Part shown: positions 21,367 through 31,278 of the stretch, one piece after another
Layout: each line of letters opens with the position of its first letter
Numbering within the stretch: the first letter of the stretch is position 1
DNA from: Oscarella lobularis
Lineage: Eukaryota > Porifera > Homoscleromorpha > Homosclerophorida > Oscarellidae
NCBI RefSeq assembly: GCF_947507565.1
Contig: NC_089190.1
Span: forward strand, 2,294,001-2,358,000
DNA length: 64,000 bases
Direction: 5' to 3'
Notes under the pieces: generated by a model
Told to the model about the DNA's origin: nothing
What the model saw: the letters and a program-made list of their open reading frames with translations, nothing else
The model's database searches: none
Made by a program: the position numbers and the translations under genes

Positions 21367-22272
21367 ATGTCATCGCAAACAACACTAGACTGGACGCTCG
21401 GAAAAATAGAGACGGTTGACAGCATTCCTATTTACATAGAATGGGCAAGCGTTGGTCTGTGGTTTGTGTTTTTTTTCGTTGCGTGCTTTGCTCCCAACTT
21501 CGGATGCATCGTATCTTTATATGAATTTGAAAAGAAGGCTGTGCTGATGACATTCAGTGAGACTCTTAAAGAAGAAGACGGGAAAATATCTGTGTTAGGT
21601 CTAAAAGGAAAATTGGATTTCAGGACTGTCAACTTCTTCTTTTTTCTCACTCAACTCGTATTCTGGTTAGCAGTTATCGTTTTTTGGGACGTCTTTCTGT
21701 TTGATACCACATACACCGATTTCTGTGTTCCTGGAAAAGCATGTTTTAACATTGACAACGCTACGGGTTCAACTCCCCCAATCAACTGCTCGGTAGATCG
21801 ATGCAACCCCACTCCGTTCTGTAACCAGTCTTCGGCTGAACTGATCTGCTATGAATTGGTTCTTGATTTTGGCAAAGCCGCCGGAATAGCCGGAGGGCTT
21901 TTCAAAATCTCGGGATTTATTGTGTTTCTCGCTTTCCTTTGTTTGAAAAAAGCGTATCAATGCAACTATTGCTTCTATATCTTCGTAAGAGTGGGCTTTT
22001 ATGGTCTAGCTATAGTACTGCTGGTTATTGTTTTCTTTGTGGACGTTGTCCGTACCAAAACGTTTGAAAATATTGGAAGTTCATCTCAATTTTTCACGGC
22101 CTATTTTACACTTTTCTTCATGGGCCTCTCGCCGCAGCTCGTTGACATGGATAGCGACACACAAGACGCCGAACTTATTGTTCGCATTCAAGTTCCTAAT
22201 GCCAGATATGGTTCTTCTGATGACAGGAAACCTGTGACTGATGACATTTCTAGGGAGCCTGTGAATGACTAG
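21367..22272 (+). CDS. Orphan multi-pass membrane protein with Cys-rich loop
   Basis: Intronless, 301 residues. Hydrophobic segments are visible at about residues 29-50 (GLWFVFFFVACFAPNFGCIV), 94-118 (FFFFLTQLVFWLAVIVFWDV), 178-198 (GGLFKISGFIVFLAFLCL), 208-233 (VRVGFYGLAIVLLVIVFFVD) and possibly 242-258. The loop between the second and third segments carries six cysteines and three N-glycosylation sequons (NNAT context, NCS, NQS), so it is probably extracellular and disulphide-bonded. The C-terminus is hydrophilic. I recognise no family. The long open frame, sensible topology and Met start argue that it is real; the function is unknown. Confidence 0.75.
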   Translation: MSSQTTLDWTLGKIETVDSIPIYIEWASVGLWFVFFFVACFAPNFGCIVSLYEFEKKAVLMTFSETLKEEDGKISVLGLKGKLDFRTVNFFFFLTQLVFWLAVIVFWDVFLFDTTYTDFCVPGKACFNIDNATGSTPPINCSVDRCNPTPFCNQSSAELICYELVLDFGKAAGIAGGLFKISGFIVFLAFLCLKKAYQCNYCFYIFVRVGFYGLAIVLLVIVFFVDVVRTKTFENIGSSSQFFTAYFTLFFMGLSPQLVDMDSDTQDAELIVRIQVPNARYGSSDDRKPVTDDISREPVND

Positions 22273-22419
22273 CAGAGTCAAGTTGTTAGTAACAGTGGTG
22301 TGGCTATTGTTAATTGCGTCCGAGTCTCGTAGCTGTCTGCATTTGTACTTTGTATTTTTGTATATTGTTCAATGCACTCAATGTACTTGACTTCGTATAG
22401 CGCGCTTCAGTTGCCCAAA

Positions 22420-23413
22420 ATGGCAGGTGACTTCCAACTCGATTCCCTACCCTATTACGATCAAGTGTACAACGATCCGAGCGCCAGAGAAGTGGTACGA
22501 TGGACTGGACTCAAAGAAATCGTTCTTTGAATCGCGATATAGGCAGCGTATTTGATCGAAGAGGAAACGCAGCGTTACAGACCAACGAAGAACTATCTCG
22601 ACTACCTACCGCCACTAACCGAAGACAAATTTCTTGTAGAGTTGATGTGAACCGGGTTTTGAGACGCTAGAGCTCGCTCTTTTAGAGTCCCGTACTCGAA
22701 AAGGAATTCGAACGAATCGGCTCCAATTTGCCTCTCGAGCAGCTGAATATGAAGCGATACGAACTTCCGCCGCCTAGTTCAGCACAGCGCAACGACATTC
22801 GAGCGTGGACAGAGAGCGTAAACAACTCCGCAGCCCAGTTGGAGCATCAAGCAACAAGGTAAGCCAACGCGAGTCCTCAAAGGGGCCCCCGCTACGAGAA
22901 CCTCATCTATAGAATAGTCAATCTCGAGCTATTGGCAAAATATGGAGCAGCGGCGTGGAAAATGCATAACGAGTAGACTTTTTATGGATAATTGGTGGAG
23001 GAAATTATATAGGAAATATGTAGGTCTTTACAGAGGATGGTAGAACAGCAACAGAAACAATTGCAGGCTTTGAGGTGAGTGGGGATGGCGAGTCACCATT
23101 CTGACTACTTTTATTTTATATGCAGAAGCCAAATTCAGGAAATGAATTGGCAACGAAAAGAAGAACAGGTACATGAAAACTTCAATACATTGAAAAATTT
23201 TAAATACTAATTTTTTGTTTAAGACTAAAGCTGGAGCTGAATTACAGCAGCTAGAATATAGGTTTGACACATTTTAGGTAATTTTAATTTTGAAATTTCC
23301 TCTCTAGTTGGTATGAGTTGGTGAGAAAAAATATCGAGATTGAAAAAGCAGTCTGTGAACTCGAGCAGCAAATTAGAACGATGAAAGGCCCCGAAAATGG
23401 CGAACAAACTTGA
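22420..23413 (+). CDS. BCAS2: BCAS2/SPF27, Prp19-complex spliceosome subunit
   Basis: Small coiled-coil protein of the Prp19/CDC5L complex that activates the spliceosome. The N-terminus [17 protein letters not shown] matches the family start. The later exons carry [47 protein letters not shown], then [13 protein letters not shown] and a C-terminal coiled coil ending before TGA at 23413. At least seven short introns. The product size (about 215 residues) fits the family. The next gene starts 69 bases after its stop. Confidence 0.94.
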
Positions 23414-23482
23414 ATAAATAACTTTTAAATAATCCGCCCCCGGATAAATGAGCACGTGCACGCGTAATCACGTGAAGCAAAG

Positions 23483-26400
23483 ATGGCGCAGGAAGTAGCG
23501 GCTCACGCCGTCGTTTCCCTCAAAGACGAGCTTCTAGGCGAAATATCGGATGCCGTGAAGAAGGTTCGTGTCGAGAAAGGGCTCAGGGGACGAAAATAAA
23601 GGCGCGTTCGCCTTTCTAGCTTCAACTCGAACAATTCTCGACCGATTCAGACGAAATCCAGCCGCTCAATAACGAGCATCCCGACCTGCAAAGACTCTGC
23701 GAGAAACTCGATCACGTTCTGCTTCACGGGTAAGCGCCAAAGGGAAAAAATTCGACACAGACTCGCGCCTTTTTGAAATGAATGGGCCCCCCAACTAAAA
23801 ATCTCGATTTGTATCCTTTTACTATTAGAATAAAATTATGTAGACTGGTTTAAATGGATAGGTCTTGTATTTAATTAAAAATTAATATTTTTCCTGTTTC
23901 AATTTTGTATCTCAATATATAGGATTTTGTATCCTTTTACTATTGTTAATTGTCAGTATAAATATTTAGACTGGTTTAAGTGGATAGGTCTTAAAAATTT
24001 ATATATTTTTTAATTTTTTATATAGAATCAAGGGGTTTGAGCGTGGATATTGGCCCTATGTCGCCGAATACACTCGCAAAGAGGAAGTTCACTTGATTCG
24101 GCATCTTTCATCAGTTTCGACTGATCTTGGCCGAGGTGCGTGTTTTTTGGGGGGAATGTCCTGTGGGGGTTTGATTGGAGAGGGGGGCGTTTCTAGGGAG
24201 GGCGTGGCTGCTGCAGGCTTTGAATGAGAACGCCCTGGAGAATTATCTCAGGCTATTCTCATCGAATGACGCGTTGATGGCACGCAAATATGATCCGTAA
24301 GAACAGCCAGGGTTCCTAGTATGAGTCTAGGTTTCTATTTTTTATAGGAATGCTATTATGAGAGATGAAGAGGTAAGGGACTCATAGTACTCATTCGTTT
24401 TTTTTCTTCTAATGTTTCTTTCTAGCGTTTACCCGTTTTGCTTACCCTTGCATCTGGACTTGATCATCTCACTTTTGAATTGACAATAGTAATGGATAAA
24501 CAATATAAGTTATATATTATTTTTCTTTGTAGGATTGCGAATACTTTGATTACGGCGCTTTTAGTCCATCCAAAGCTGGCCTCCTCAACATGGGTCCCCT
24601 GTCCCTCAACAAATTAATGTCAATACATCTTCCCACTAAAAAAGTTTCAAGCAGTCAGCCGACTACACCAACTGAATCCAATTCCATTACTTCTTCCATA
24701 AATTTTGTGACGTCAAAAGTGAAAAATTTTCTCGCGCGAACTCGAGAACCAGGTGAATCCGAGCTCTCAACATCAGCTCCTGACAAAGTATCAGCACTCC
24801 AATCATTCAGCGAAGAAAGTAGCAAAAGTGTAACGACTCCAAGTGGAACGACCCGGACGTGGTCCTGGTCCAACGTTGCATCCAAAGTCGCTCAAAAAGC
24901 GAGATCTGCTAAAGAGATTGCTGTGAGCAAAGCGACAGCCGCCAAAAGTCTCGTCATGGATAAACTGAAACGCGATAAAGGAATAGGGGGAGATGAGAAA
25001 TGGGCTGCTGTTAATATTGATAGTGGAGCGCCGATACGCGTGAAGAGTTCGTCTCAGGGTGAAGCGGAGGAGAAGGAGAAGGACGTCAGTTTGACTGTTG
25101 GAAGATTTGAGAGGATTGAGAGTATTCCTGAGGAGGTTGATGGGAAGATTGGGGATGGGGGCCCTCAGGGAGAGGACGAAGCAAAAGGAAGCAGTTTGGA
25201 AGTGCGGCACTTAAAGAAAGGCAAGAGGAAAAAGAAAAAGAAACAATCGCCTGAAGAACGAAGAAAGAAAAGTATAAGAAAGGTGAGCGATTTTTGCACG
25301 GGACGCAGCTGCACATACGGGGCGTTGGGGCGGAATTCGCGGGCGTGCACTCAGCGGTCTATATTTGGAAAAGGCTGAGTCACATAAACGCTCTTACGTC
25401 ACTTGCGTGCAAGCGCAAGCATAAGTATAGTCGGCGTGCCACAACACGCAGTATTTCCCCCACGGACACCCCGATAGCGATGACCGAAACCCTCATTCAT
25501 GGCCACACGTTTCGAATTCCCTCAAAGTACACCGATCTACGTTTTCTCGGCGCCGGAGCGCACAGCATCGTCTGTTCGGCGTTCGACGCGATAGCGCGTC
25601 GTCGCGTCGCCGTGAAAAAACTCGCTCTAACGGCGAAAGGCTGCACGCGCGCGATTCTACGCGAAATTCGCATTCTAGCGCGACTCAATCACGAAAACAT
25701 CGTCGCGGTCTACGATACAGTGAGCCCCACGTCGGGGGAGAACAATTTCGACGCCGTTTATCTCGTTCAAGAGCTTCTAAGCATCGATTTGAGACGATTA
25801 CTTCGAAGTCAAAAGCTAACGTCCGATCACGTGACCCTATTCCTTTATCAACTTCTCAAGGGCGCGAAATACATTCACTCGGCGAACGTCATACATCGCG
25901 ACATCAAACCGAGCAATATCCTTATTGATATAAATACGCTCGTTTTGAAAATTTGCGATTTTGGCTTGGCGCGAATCGTCGATTCCGCGTACAGTCATAG
26001 CGGTTTTTTGACTGAAACCGTCTGCACGCAGTGGTATCGCGCACCGGAAGTGATGCTCACGCCCAAACAATATACAAATAAAATTGACATCTGGTCCATT
26101 GGCTGCGTCTTTGGAGAAATGCTCTCCAATGGCGAAACGCTATTTCCGGGTGCGAACGAGTTTGAACAAATTCGATTGATATTAAATACTGTTGCGTTGA
26201 GCGAGTCCGATCTTGCTAGCATACCTGAAGGGGCGTTTTCTGTGGAAAATCGCGATGTACCTGTCTGGGGAGATTCCCTTCAAGGGGTCTCATCCGAGAC
26301 GTTGGATTTGCTGGGGAAGATGTTGACTTTTGATGCTGGGAAACGAATTACGGCTGAGGAAGCGCTAGCGCATTCCTATTTGAGCGAGTTGGCTAGTCCG

Positions 26401-29400
26401 AGGCATGAGCCTGTAGCAAGTCAGCCGTTCTATATCGAGAGCGAGGCTGATGATCATTTACCGGAGAATCAAATTCGTGAGAAGATTCTGCTGAGTTGCA
26501 CGCCGCCGAAAAAGTCTCTTGAGACAATGTTGGAGGAGTGCCACATTGGGGAGGGGGGGAAGGCAACACAGTGACACATTGGGGAGATACACATACTGTA
26601 GTTATTATTGTTGCTGGTCAATAGTGCAAACTTGTAGATTTTGATAATTAATAATTGTGATTAATTGAAAAGGCGTAGTCTGCTATTTGTCGTTTTTTTT
26701 TCTTTTTAGGTTTCTACTGAAGCGAAGGAGGCAGATGCTGCAAGTCTTTTGGAAGGTATCCTAGAAAGTAGACCAATTCGCTAGGCTAATTATTTGCGTC
26801 AGATGATTTACGTCAGAGCGACAGTAGCTCGCGAACTATTAGTATAGAGGAAAAGTCGATTGAAAACGCCGACGCCTTAGGGGGTCCCGAAATTAGTAGC
26901 GATAGTGTAGCAGCGCCTCGTGAGAAAGAGGAACTCGTAGAAGAAAAAGAAGGAGACTTTGTTGATGGGAGAGAATCTAAAGCGGAGGAGAAAGAGGAGG
27001 AGGAGATTGCTACTAGTCCTGCGGTTCATAACGAGATAGCGCCTCCTGTGGAGGAAGAAGAGGAGCAGGAGATAGAACCAGTGCCAATAGAGACTAGTAA
27101 AGAGGATTTAGAGGAAAGCAATGAGAAAGAAAACGCGCTTGAAGAGCCAGGAGAAAGTGCTGACAATAAGAGCGCAGCAAGTGAAGAAAAACCAGAAGAA
27201 ACTGGTAGCCAAGGTGATAAGAGTGAAGACGTCGAACCTGAAGTTAGCACCAGCAAAGAAGAAGAAAAAGAAAAAGAAGAAGAAAGGGAGTCTGTTGATG
27301 AACGTGCAGGTAGAGTCAATATTAAATCATCTCTCTCTTCACCGTATTTACGTTTGATGGGCAGTCTTTGATTCTTCTGGTTTTCCTGTTGTTCCGTTTT
27401 TGACGGACGATGATTTCAAATCAGCTGACATCACGTACGTGACGTGCTTCTTGTTCCAACTTGTTTGAGCTCCTATGTCTACGTAGTTTTGATGAGAATA
27501 CGAAGCTACTTTTGATTTTGAATATACTTGGAAATGACGACGAGGAAATAATCAAGGTAGGAGGAACATTAGTGAAAAAAATGTCGTTTGAATAATTTTG
27601 TTTAGTTTGTCAATGTTCTGCGTGTTCGCGCTAAGAGCAAGTATCTATCAGCGTATTTTTTGATCTCTGACGCAGTACTTTACGTCCTGGGAAAAGGTAC
27701 AAAAGAGTGCTACACTGAAATTCGACATTACGTATCTACTTAAGATGGAAGTGGAGATCGTTTCGAAAAATTAGAGCAGTGGCCTTTGACGAAAGTCAAT
27801 AATCTAGCGGTACAATTACCAAGCACTAATATGATTATTACTCATATTAATTAATTAATAGGTTAGTCTAAATTGGCAGACTCTAACGTTGACCGATCGC
27901 AAACGAGAATCGCTAACAATTGTCACAGCAAACGAAGCTGTGACTAGGTCTGATAAAAGAAAAAAATTTTGATGTTGTTTCAGCGTCGTCACTTTTTTTT
28001 TCACGCAGGTCTTTGTGTACGACCATTCAGCTGATAGCCTCGGAACGATGCGCTGTATCTCTTCCGATTTTTAAGTCAGATGATACTAGGGATATGTTGA
28101 TAAGAAAGGCTTGCTTAGCATCAGACGATAGCAAGGTCACAGGAAGCCTTGATATAGAGACTAGTTATAGTTCTATTTCTTACGTAGGTGGCTCCCATTC
28201 AGCACTACGCGCTTGTTTTTTGGCAGCCCCAGAATAACTCTCCCGGTATAGATTCTGCCTATAAAAGTCATAGAGGTCGGTTGGTGTATGAGAAAAGGGC
28301 GAGCGATGTAGTCACGTCGTTTTTTAGTTATTAAACAAGGGAAATTAAACGTTCAGACGTCGCTTCTTGGAGTGACGTACTGGAGAGAAGGCTATTTTGT
28401 TCTGGACGTCAAGTAAGGGGAGACGTTTGTTAGAGAATTATAAATGATTGTGTGGGGGTTAGAAATGGGGTAATAATGCAGTTTGGGAATCAGGTACGAT
28501 AGATTAGAACTATTATAGAGACAAAGAACTGACGTTCCGTCATATATAGAATGATAGGGACTGCAAGGCGTCTTTTACACTGAGGCAACAACCGGATTAA
28601 ATCATTAGCGTTCTTTTAATTAGTTAACTGTACAGGGGCGGGAAATGTGGCGGATGCAGGCGACGTCAAGACTGCGATAAGCCAAACGCTTTTGAGGCAT
28701 GCCCTTAGTGTAGAAATTGTGTCCGCGCGGTTAACTCTCATCAACATAGATAATATCTTTTGATAAGAATGTCGACTCAATGGTATTGGCGACAGACAGT
28801 TCGGATGAAACGCAGGAATGGATGATGCGGATTTTGGAAGGCGTGGCTGGCACGGGAGCGGTGAGTCAAATCCCCAGTGATTACACGAATCTAAAATATT
28901 AAATTAAGGCGTCTGATGATCGCTCGAGAGATCCCATATCGTGTAGCTTAGCTATATTAGCTAATAAGGTAAAGAAAAAAAATTCTAATTCTACTTCTGT
29001 TATTTGGAACGCACGCTCACAGATACATTTATTCTATGAACATCATAAAAATGAACCGATTGAGTTGATAACGTCATGCCAAGTGGACACAATCACTAGC
29101 GCTTCTTATGACTCTGACTGTCTAGCCTATTCATCTCTGGTAATAAATTTATTTTTATTTTATTATTAGTTCCCCAAGTAGCTGTAATTTTAGAACTTTG
29201 AATTGTTTGACAATACCGAAGGAGGATCGTGGCTTCTATTTTTCGCATCCAGTCACGAATTAGCGAAATTTCAGCTTGCTTTGGCAACCCAATGGAAAGA
29301 CATGTTTCAGGTAAAATCACTTGATCTATGTATGGGGTAGAGAATGACTGGTAATTGTATGTAAAGATTAATTTGCCGTTTTCTGAAATGGCTGACGGGA

Positions 29401-29492
29401 GAAAACGAAATCGAGCGCGCGACACGGTGTCCCTCCTCCGAAGCACAATCCATCGAAACGATAGTCTAACACGCGGTCGAGACAACACCTAG
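23483..29492 (+). CDS. PLEKHM2: PLEKHM2 (SKIP)-like RUN- and PH-domain protein
   Basis: In vertebrates PLEKHM2 links Arl8 on lysosomes to kinesin-1. The first exons encode an N-terminal RUN domain: LGEISDAVKKLQLEQF, LQRLCEKLDHVLLHG, GFERGYWPYVAEYTRKEE, DLGRGRAWLLQALNENALE, LTLASGLDHLTFEL. A long Ser- and Glu-rich linker follows (24560-25282 and 26710-27315), containing a Lys-rich patch KGKRKKKKKQSPEE. The C-terminal part has LILNILGNDDEE, NVLRVRAKSKYLSAYFLISD, WQTLTLTDRK and a PH-like region. It closes with WKDMFQINLPFSEM and a Ser/Arg-rich end, as in PLEKHM2. Most introns are about 50 bases. Two are longer: 23731-24026, which holds an internal duplication, and 25283-26709, which contains a separate kinase gene. 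Exon borders between 28200 and 28760 are uncertain. Confidence 0.85.
23806..23992 (+). repeat. Imperfect direct duplication inside a PLEKHM2 intron
   Basis: Two copies of a block starting TTTGTATCCTTTTACTATT and ending TTTAARTGGATAGGTCTT lie at about 23806-23866 and 23922-23992. The ends are nearly identical and the middles diverge. It looks like a local tandem duplication or a small repeat inserted twice, and accounts for most of the extra length of this intron. Confidence 0.75.
25480..26574 (+). CDS. MAP-kinase-like protein kinase nested in a PLEKHM2 intron, T-E-T activation loop
   Basis: Intronless, 364 residues, lying wholly in the host intron 25283-26709 on the same strand. Kinase landmarks: glycine loop LGAGAHSIVCSAF, ATP-anchoring Lys in VAVKKL, helix C Glu in AILREIRIL, catalytic loop VIHRDIKPSN, metal-binding DFGLAR, then FLTETVCTQWYRAPE, IDIWSIGCVFGEML and the subdomain XI region KRITAEEALAHSYL. 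ERK-type kinases read FLTEYVATRWYRAPE in the activation segment. Here the phospho-acceptor Tyr of TEY is Thr, and the following ATRW is CTQW. All catalytic residues are present, so it is probably active, but it cannot receive the usual Thr-Tyr dual phosphorylation. The open frame extends 62 codons upstream of the chosen Met; I prefer 25480 because homology begins just after it. Retroposition of a MAPK mRNA is a likely origin. Confidence 0.9.
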   Translation: MTETLIHGHTFRIPSKYTDLRFLGAGAHSIVCSAFDAIARRRVAVKKLALTAKGCTRAILREIRILARLNHENIVAVYDTVSPTSGENNFDAVYLVQELLSIDLRRLLRSQKLTSDHVTLFLYQLLKGAKYIHSANVIHRDIKPSNILIDINTLVLKICDFGLARIVDSAYSHSGFLTETVCTQWYRAPEVMLTPKQYTNKIDIWSIGCVFGEMLSNGETLFPGANEFEQIRLILNTVALSESDLASIPEGAFSVENRDVPVWGDSLQGVSSETLDLLGKMLTFDAGKRITAEEALAHSYLSELASPRHEPVASQPFYIESEADDHLPENQIREKILLSCTPPKKSLETMLEECHIGEGGKATQ

Positions 29493-29583
29493 AGACATAG
29501 CCAAGTACACAAAAAATCATTTATTTTTCATTTTTCCCCTTTTTTTAGCGAGCAAACAAAAAGTGTAGATGAAAAGAAAAAGA

Positions 29584-30332
29584 CTAGGCCCAAAGAGCTA
29601 GAGTCAATTCGTGAAACATGGCTCCAGTATAGACTTTGACAGTATTCCATAAAATGGACCAATCAGTCGTGCTAAAGACGGTGTCGGCCAAGGCGAAGCA
29701 GAGAGACGAGGGAATAAAGCCGCGGCCATATTCGACCATCCACGTGTCTCCGTCCCATTGTATGGCAGCTGCTTCGCCACTTGCATGAAATATGACGTCA
29801 CCAGGGAGATAGGTGTTGGTTTTCGTGTCGCCTTCCGGCCACTGAAGGTATTTCCCTTCGATAACCGTATCGGAAATATTCAATAGGTAGCGCCCTATAA
29901 AAATGAGTAATTAATCGATTTTAGTGGGGAGGCGATTTTTGTCTTGCCTGAATGCCCGGATGTGGGAACAGCGGTTCCAAAGAAGAGGAGATATTCGGAG
30001 AGACTGGCGTGGAGAACGTACATGGCGCCCATCCATCCGCCGGCGTTGACGAACACCCATCGCGGATTCGGTATGATGCGTGCTCCGTAGCGCTTTCTCA
30101 GCTCGCTTTCGACCTCTTTGTAAGCGACCTCGTGACTCTTACCTTGTATTGGGACCCGTTTAGACGCTCTAGTTACTCATTTTACGTCCTTACCGGCGTG
30201 CTTTTTGGCTATGGTCGCGATAGCGTCGTGATCGAACGTATAAGACTTGGAGTCGATCCACAAGTCGACTAAGTAGACGGCCACGAAGGCGAATACGATC
30301 GCAGCACCGACCACCTTCAAGTAGAACGCCAT
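29584..30332 (-). CDS. SIGMAR1: Sigma-1 receptor (ERG2-related)
   Basis: ER membrane ligand-binding chaperone related to the fungal sterol isomerase ERG2. Three exons: 30332-30194, 30142-29948, 29894-29584. The N-terminus has one membrane segment ([19 protein letters not shown]). The conserved body follows: [58 protein letters not shown] and [17 protein letters not shown]. The ligand-pocket Glu (in VEYGRG) is retained. The C-terminal ends in short amphipathic helices. The second intron begins GC (CAG|GCAAGA). It runs convergent with PLEKHM2, 91 bases between stops, and lies 68 bases downstream of YIPF3 on the same strand. Confidence 0.95.
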
Positions 30333-30339
30333 GACGTAA

Positions 30340-30392
30340 ATCACGTGGTCATAAATCTCATGTAGTAAAGATCACGTGGTCATAAATCTCAT
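30340..30392 (+). repeat. Exact 22-base direct repeat with CACGTG upstream of SIGMAR1
   Basis: ATCACGTGGTCATAAATCTC followed by AT occurs at 30340-30361 and again at 30371-30392, with a period of 31 bases. Each unit contains an E-box. The pair fills most of the 68-base gap between the SIGMAR1 start and the YIPF3 stop, so it is probably a promoter element of SIGMAR1. Confidence 0.88.
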
Positions 30393-30400
30393 ATATTTAT

Positions 30401-31252
30401 CTACAACAGGCTCGCAGCTTCATACAATTTCGAATAAGCAAGTTTTAAGTAGAACGTATAAAGCATGTGAATTGCTACGACTACTATACCTAATGTACAT
30501 GCCTGCTGTCGAATGCGAGTGCGAGATGCCAACACGGAGGAGATCCTCAGCGCCGACAGCCCAACGAACACAAACCAAGTCACATAGAAAACGTAGCCCG
30601 TATCACTATGCTGCAAAACGGTGCTGAGAAATAAACACAGACAAGGCCCAAATAATCCATAACCAACGAGCGATAACATCTCTAACAAGCCAATAGACGA
30701 ATTAAAAAGATAGGCGAGGGAGTAATAGACAAGCGAAGTGGCAATCCAGTACAAAAACGCCACACCAATAGCCGTTCCCATAAGGGACCCCTCCTGCACT
30801 CTATGCCCACTCGCTTTCATACTAAGTAACAATATGGCGACGAGAGTGAATGCTAGCATTAAAGGCCCGTATAATTCTCCCTCGATTGATATTGATTCTG
30901 ACGTCATTTTCCGGGGTAGTAGCGAATGGAGAAGACGCGAGCGAACTTGATGGGGTTCGGCGTCGAAATAGGGTCGAAGGAGATCGACGTTGCCGTAGAT
31001 GTCGAGAACGCGTCGTGCGCGCTGCTTTCCCGCGTTCCACATTTTTCCTGCGACTTCTTTTTCGATCTTCGAGCGCATGTCGTCCATTAGAGTCGATTTT
31101 TTCGCTTTTCCAGTCGATTCTTCGCTCGTGTCGACGAGCAGAAAGCCGTCGGAGCTTTCCATGTCTATGCTCGTCTCGGTCGGCGCGAGAGGGTTGGTTG
31201 CCGCGAGCAGAACGGGCTGATCGGCATCGTTTGACGCTTCTTTGTCCTCCAT
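30401..31252 (-). CDS. YIPF3: YIP1-family Golgi membrane protein YIPF3
   Basis: Intronless, 283 residues, five predicted membrane spans in the C-terminal half. The match to YIPF3 includes AGKMWNAGKQRARR, YGNVDLLRPYFDAEPHQVRS, IEGELYGPLMLAFTLVAILL, EGSLMGTAIGVAFLYW, LVGYGLFGPCLCLF and LSALRISSVLASRT. The N-terminal hundred residues are cytosolic and acidic. YIPF3 acts with YIPF4 at the cis-Golgi in vertebrates. Its start codon lies only 26 bases from that of the divergent MAD2L2 gene. Compared with human, the Ser/Thr-rich luminal C-terminal tail is missing. Confidence 0.93.
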   Translation of the reverse strand: MEDKEASNDADQPVLLAATNPLAPTETSIDMESSDGFLLVDTSEESTGKAKKSTLMDDMRSKIEKEVAGKMWNAGKQRARRVLDIYGNVDLLRPYFDAEPHQVRSRLLHSLLPRKMTSESISIEGELYGPLMLAFTLVAILLLSMKASGHRVQEGSLMGTAIGVAFLYWIATSLVYYSLAYLFNSSIGLLEMLSLVGYGLFGPCLCLFLSTVLQHSDTGYVFYVTWFVFVGLSALRISSVLASRTRIRQQACTLGIVVVAIHMLYTFYLKLAYSKLYEAASLL

Positions 31253-31278
31253 AGCGCTAGAAGGTCGCGTGCGCTACA

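Noticed and set aside
27026-27371. Separate acidic protein gene at 27048-27371
   Set aside because: It is the Glu-rich linker of the PLEKHM2 homologue; splice sites join it on both sides to conserved exons.
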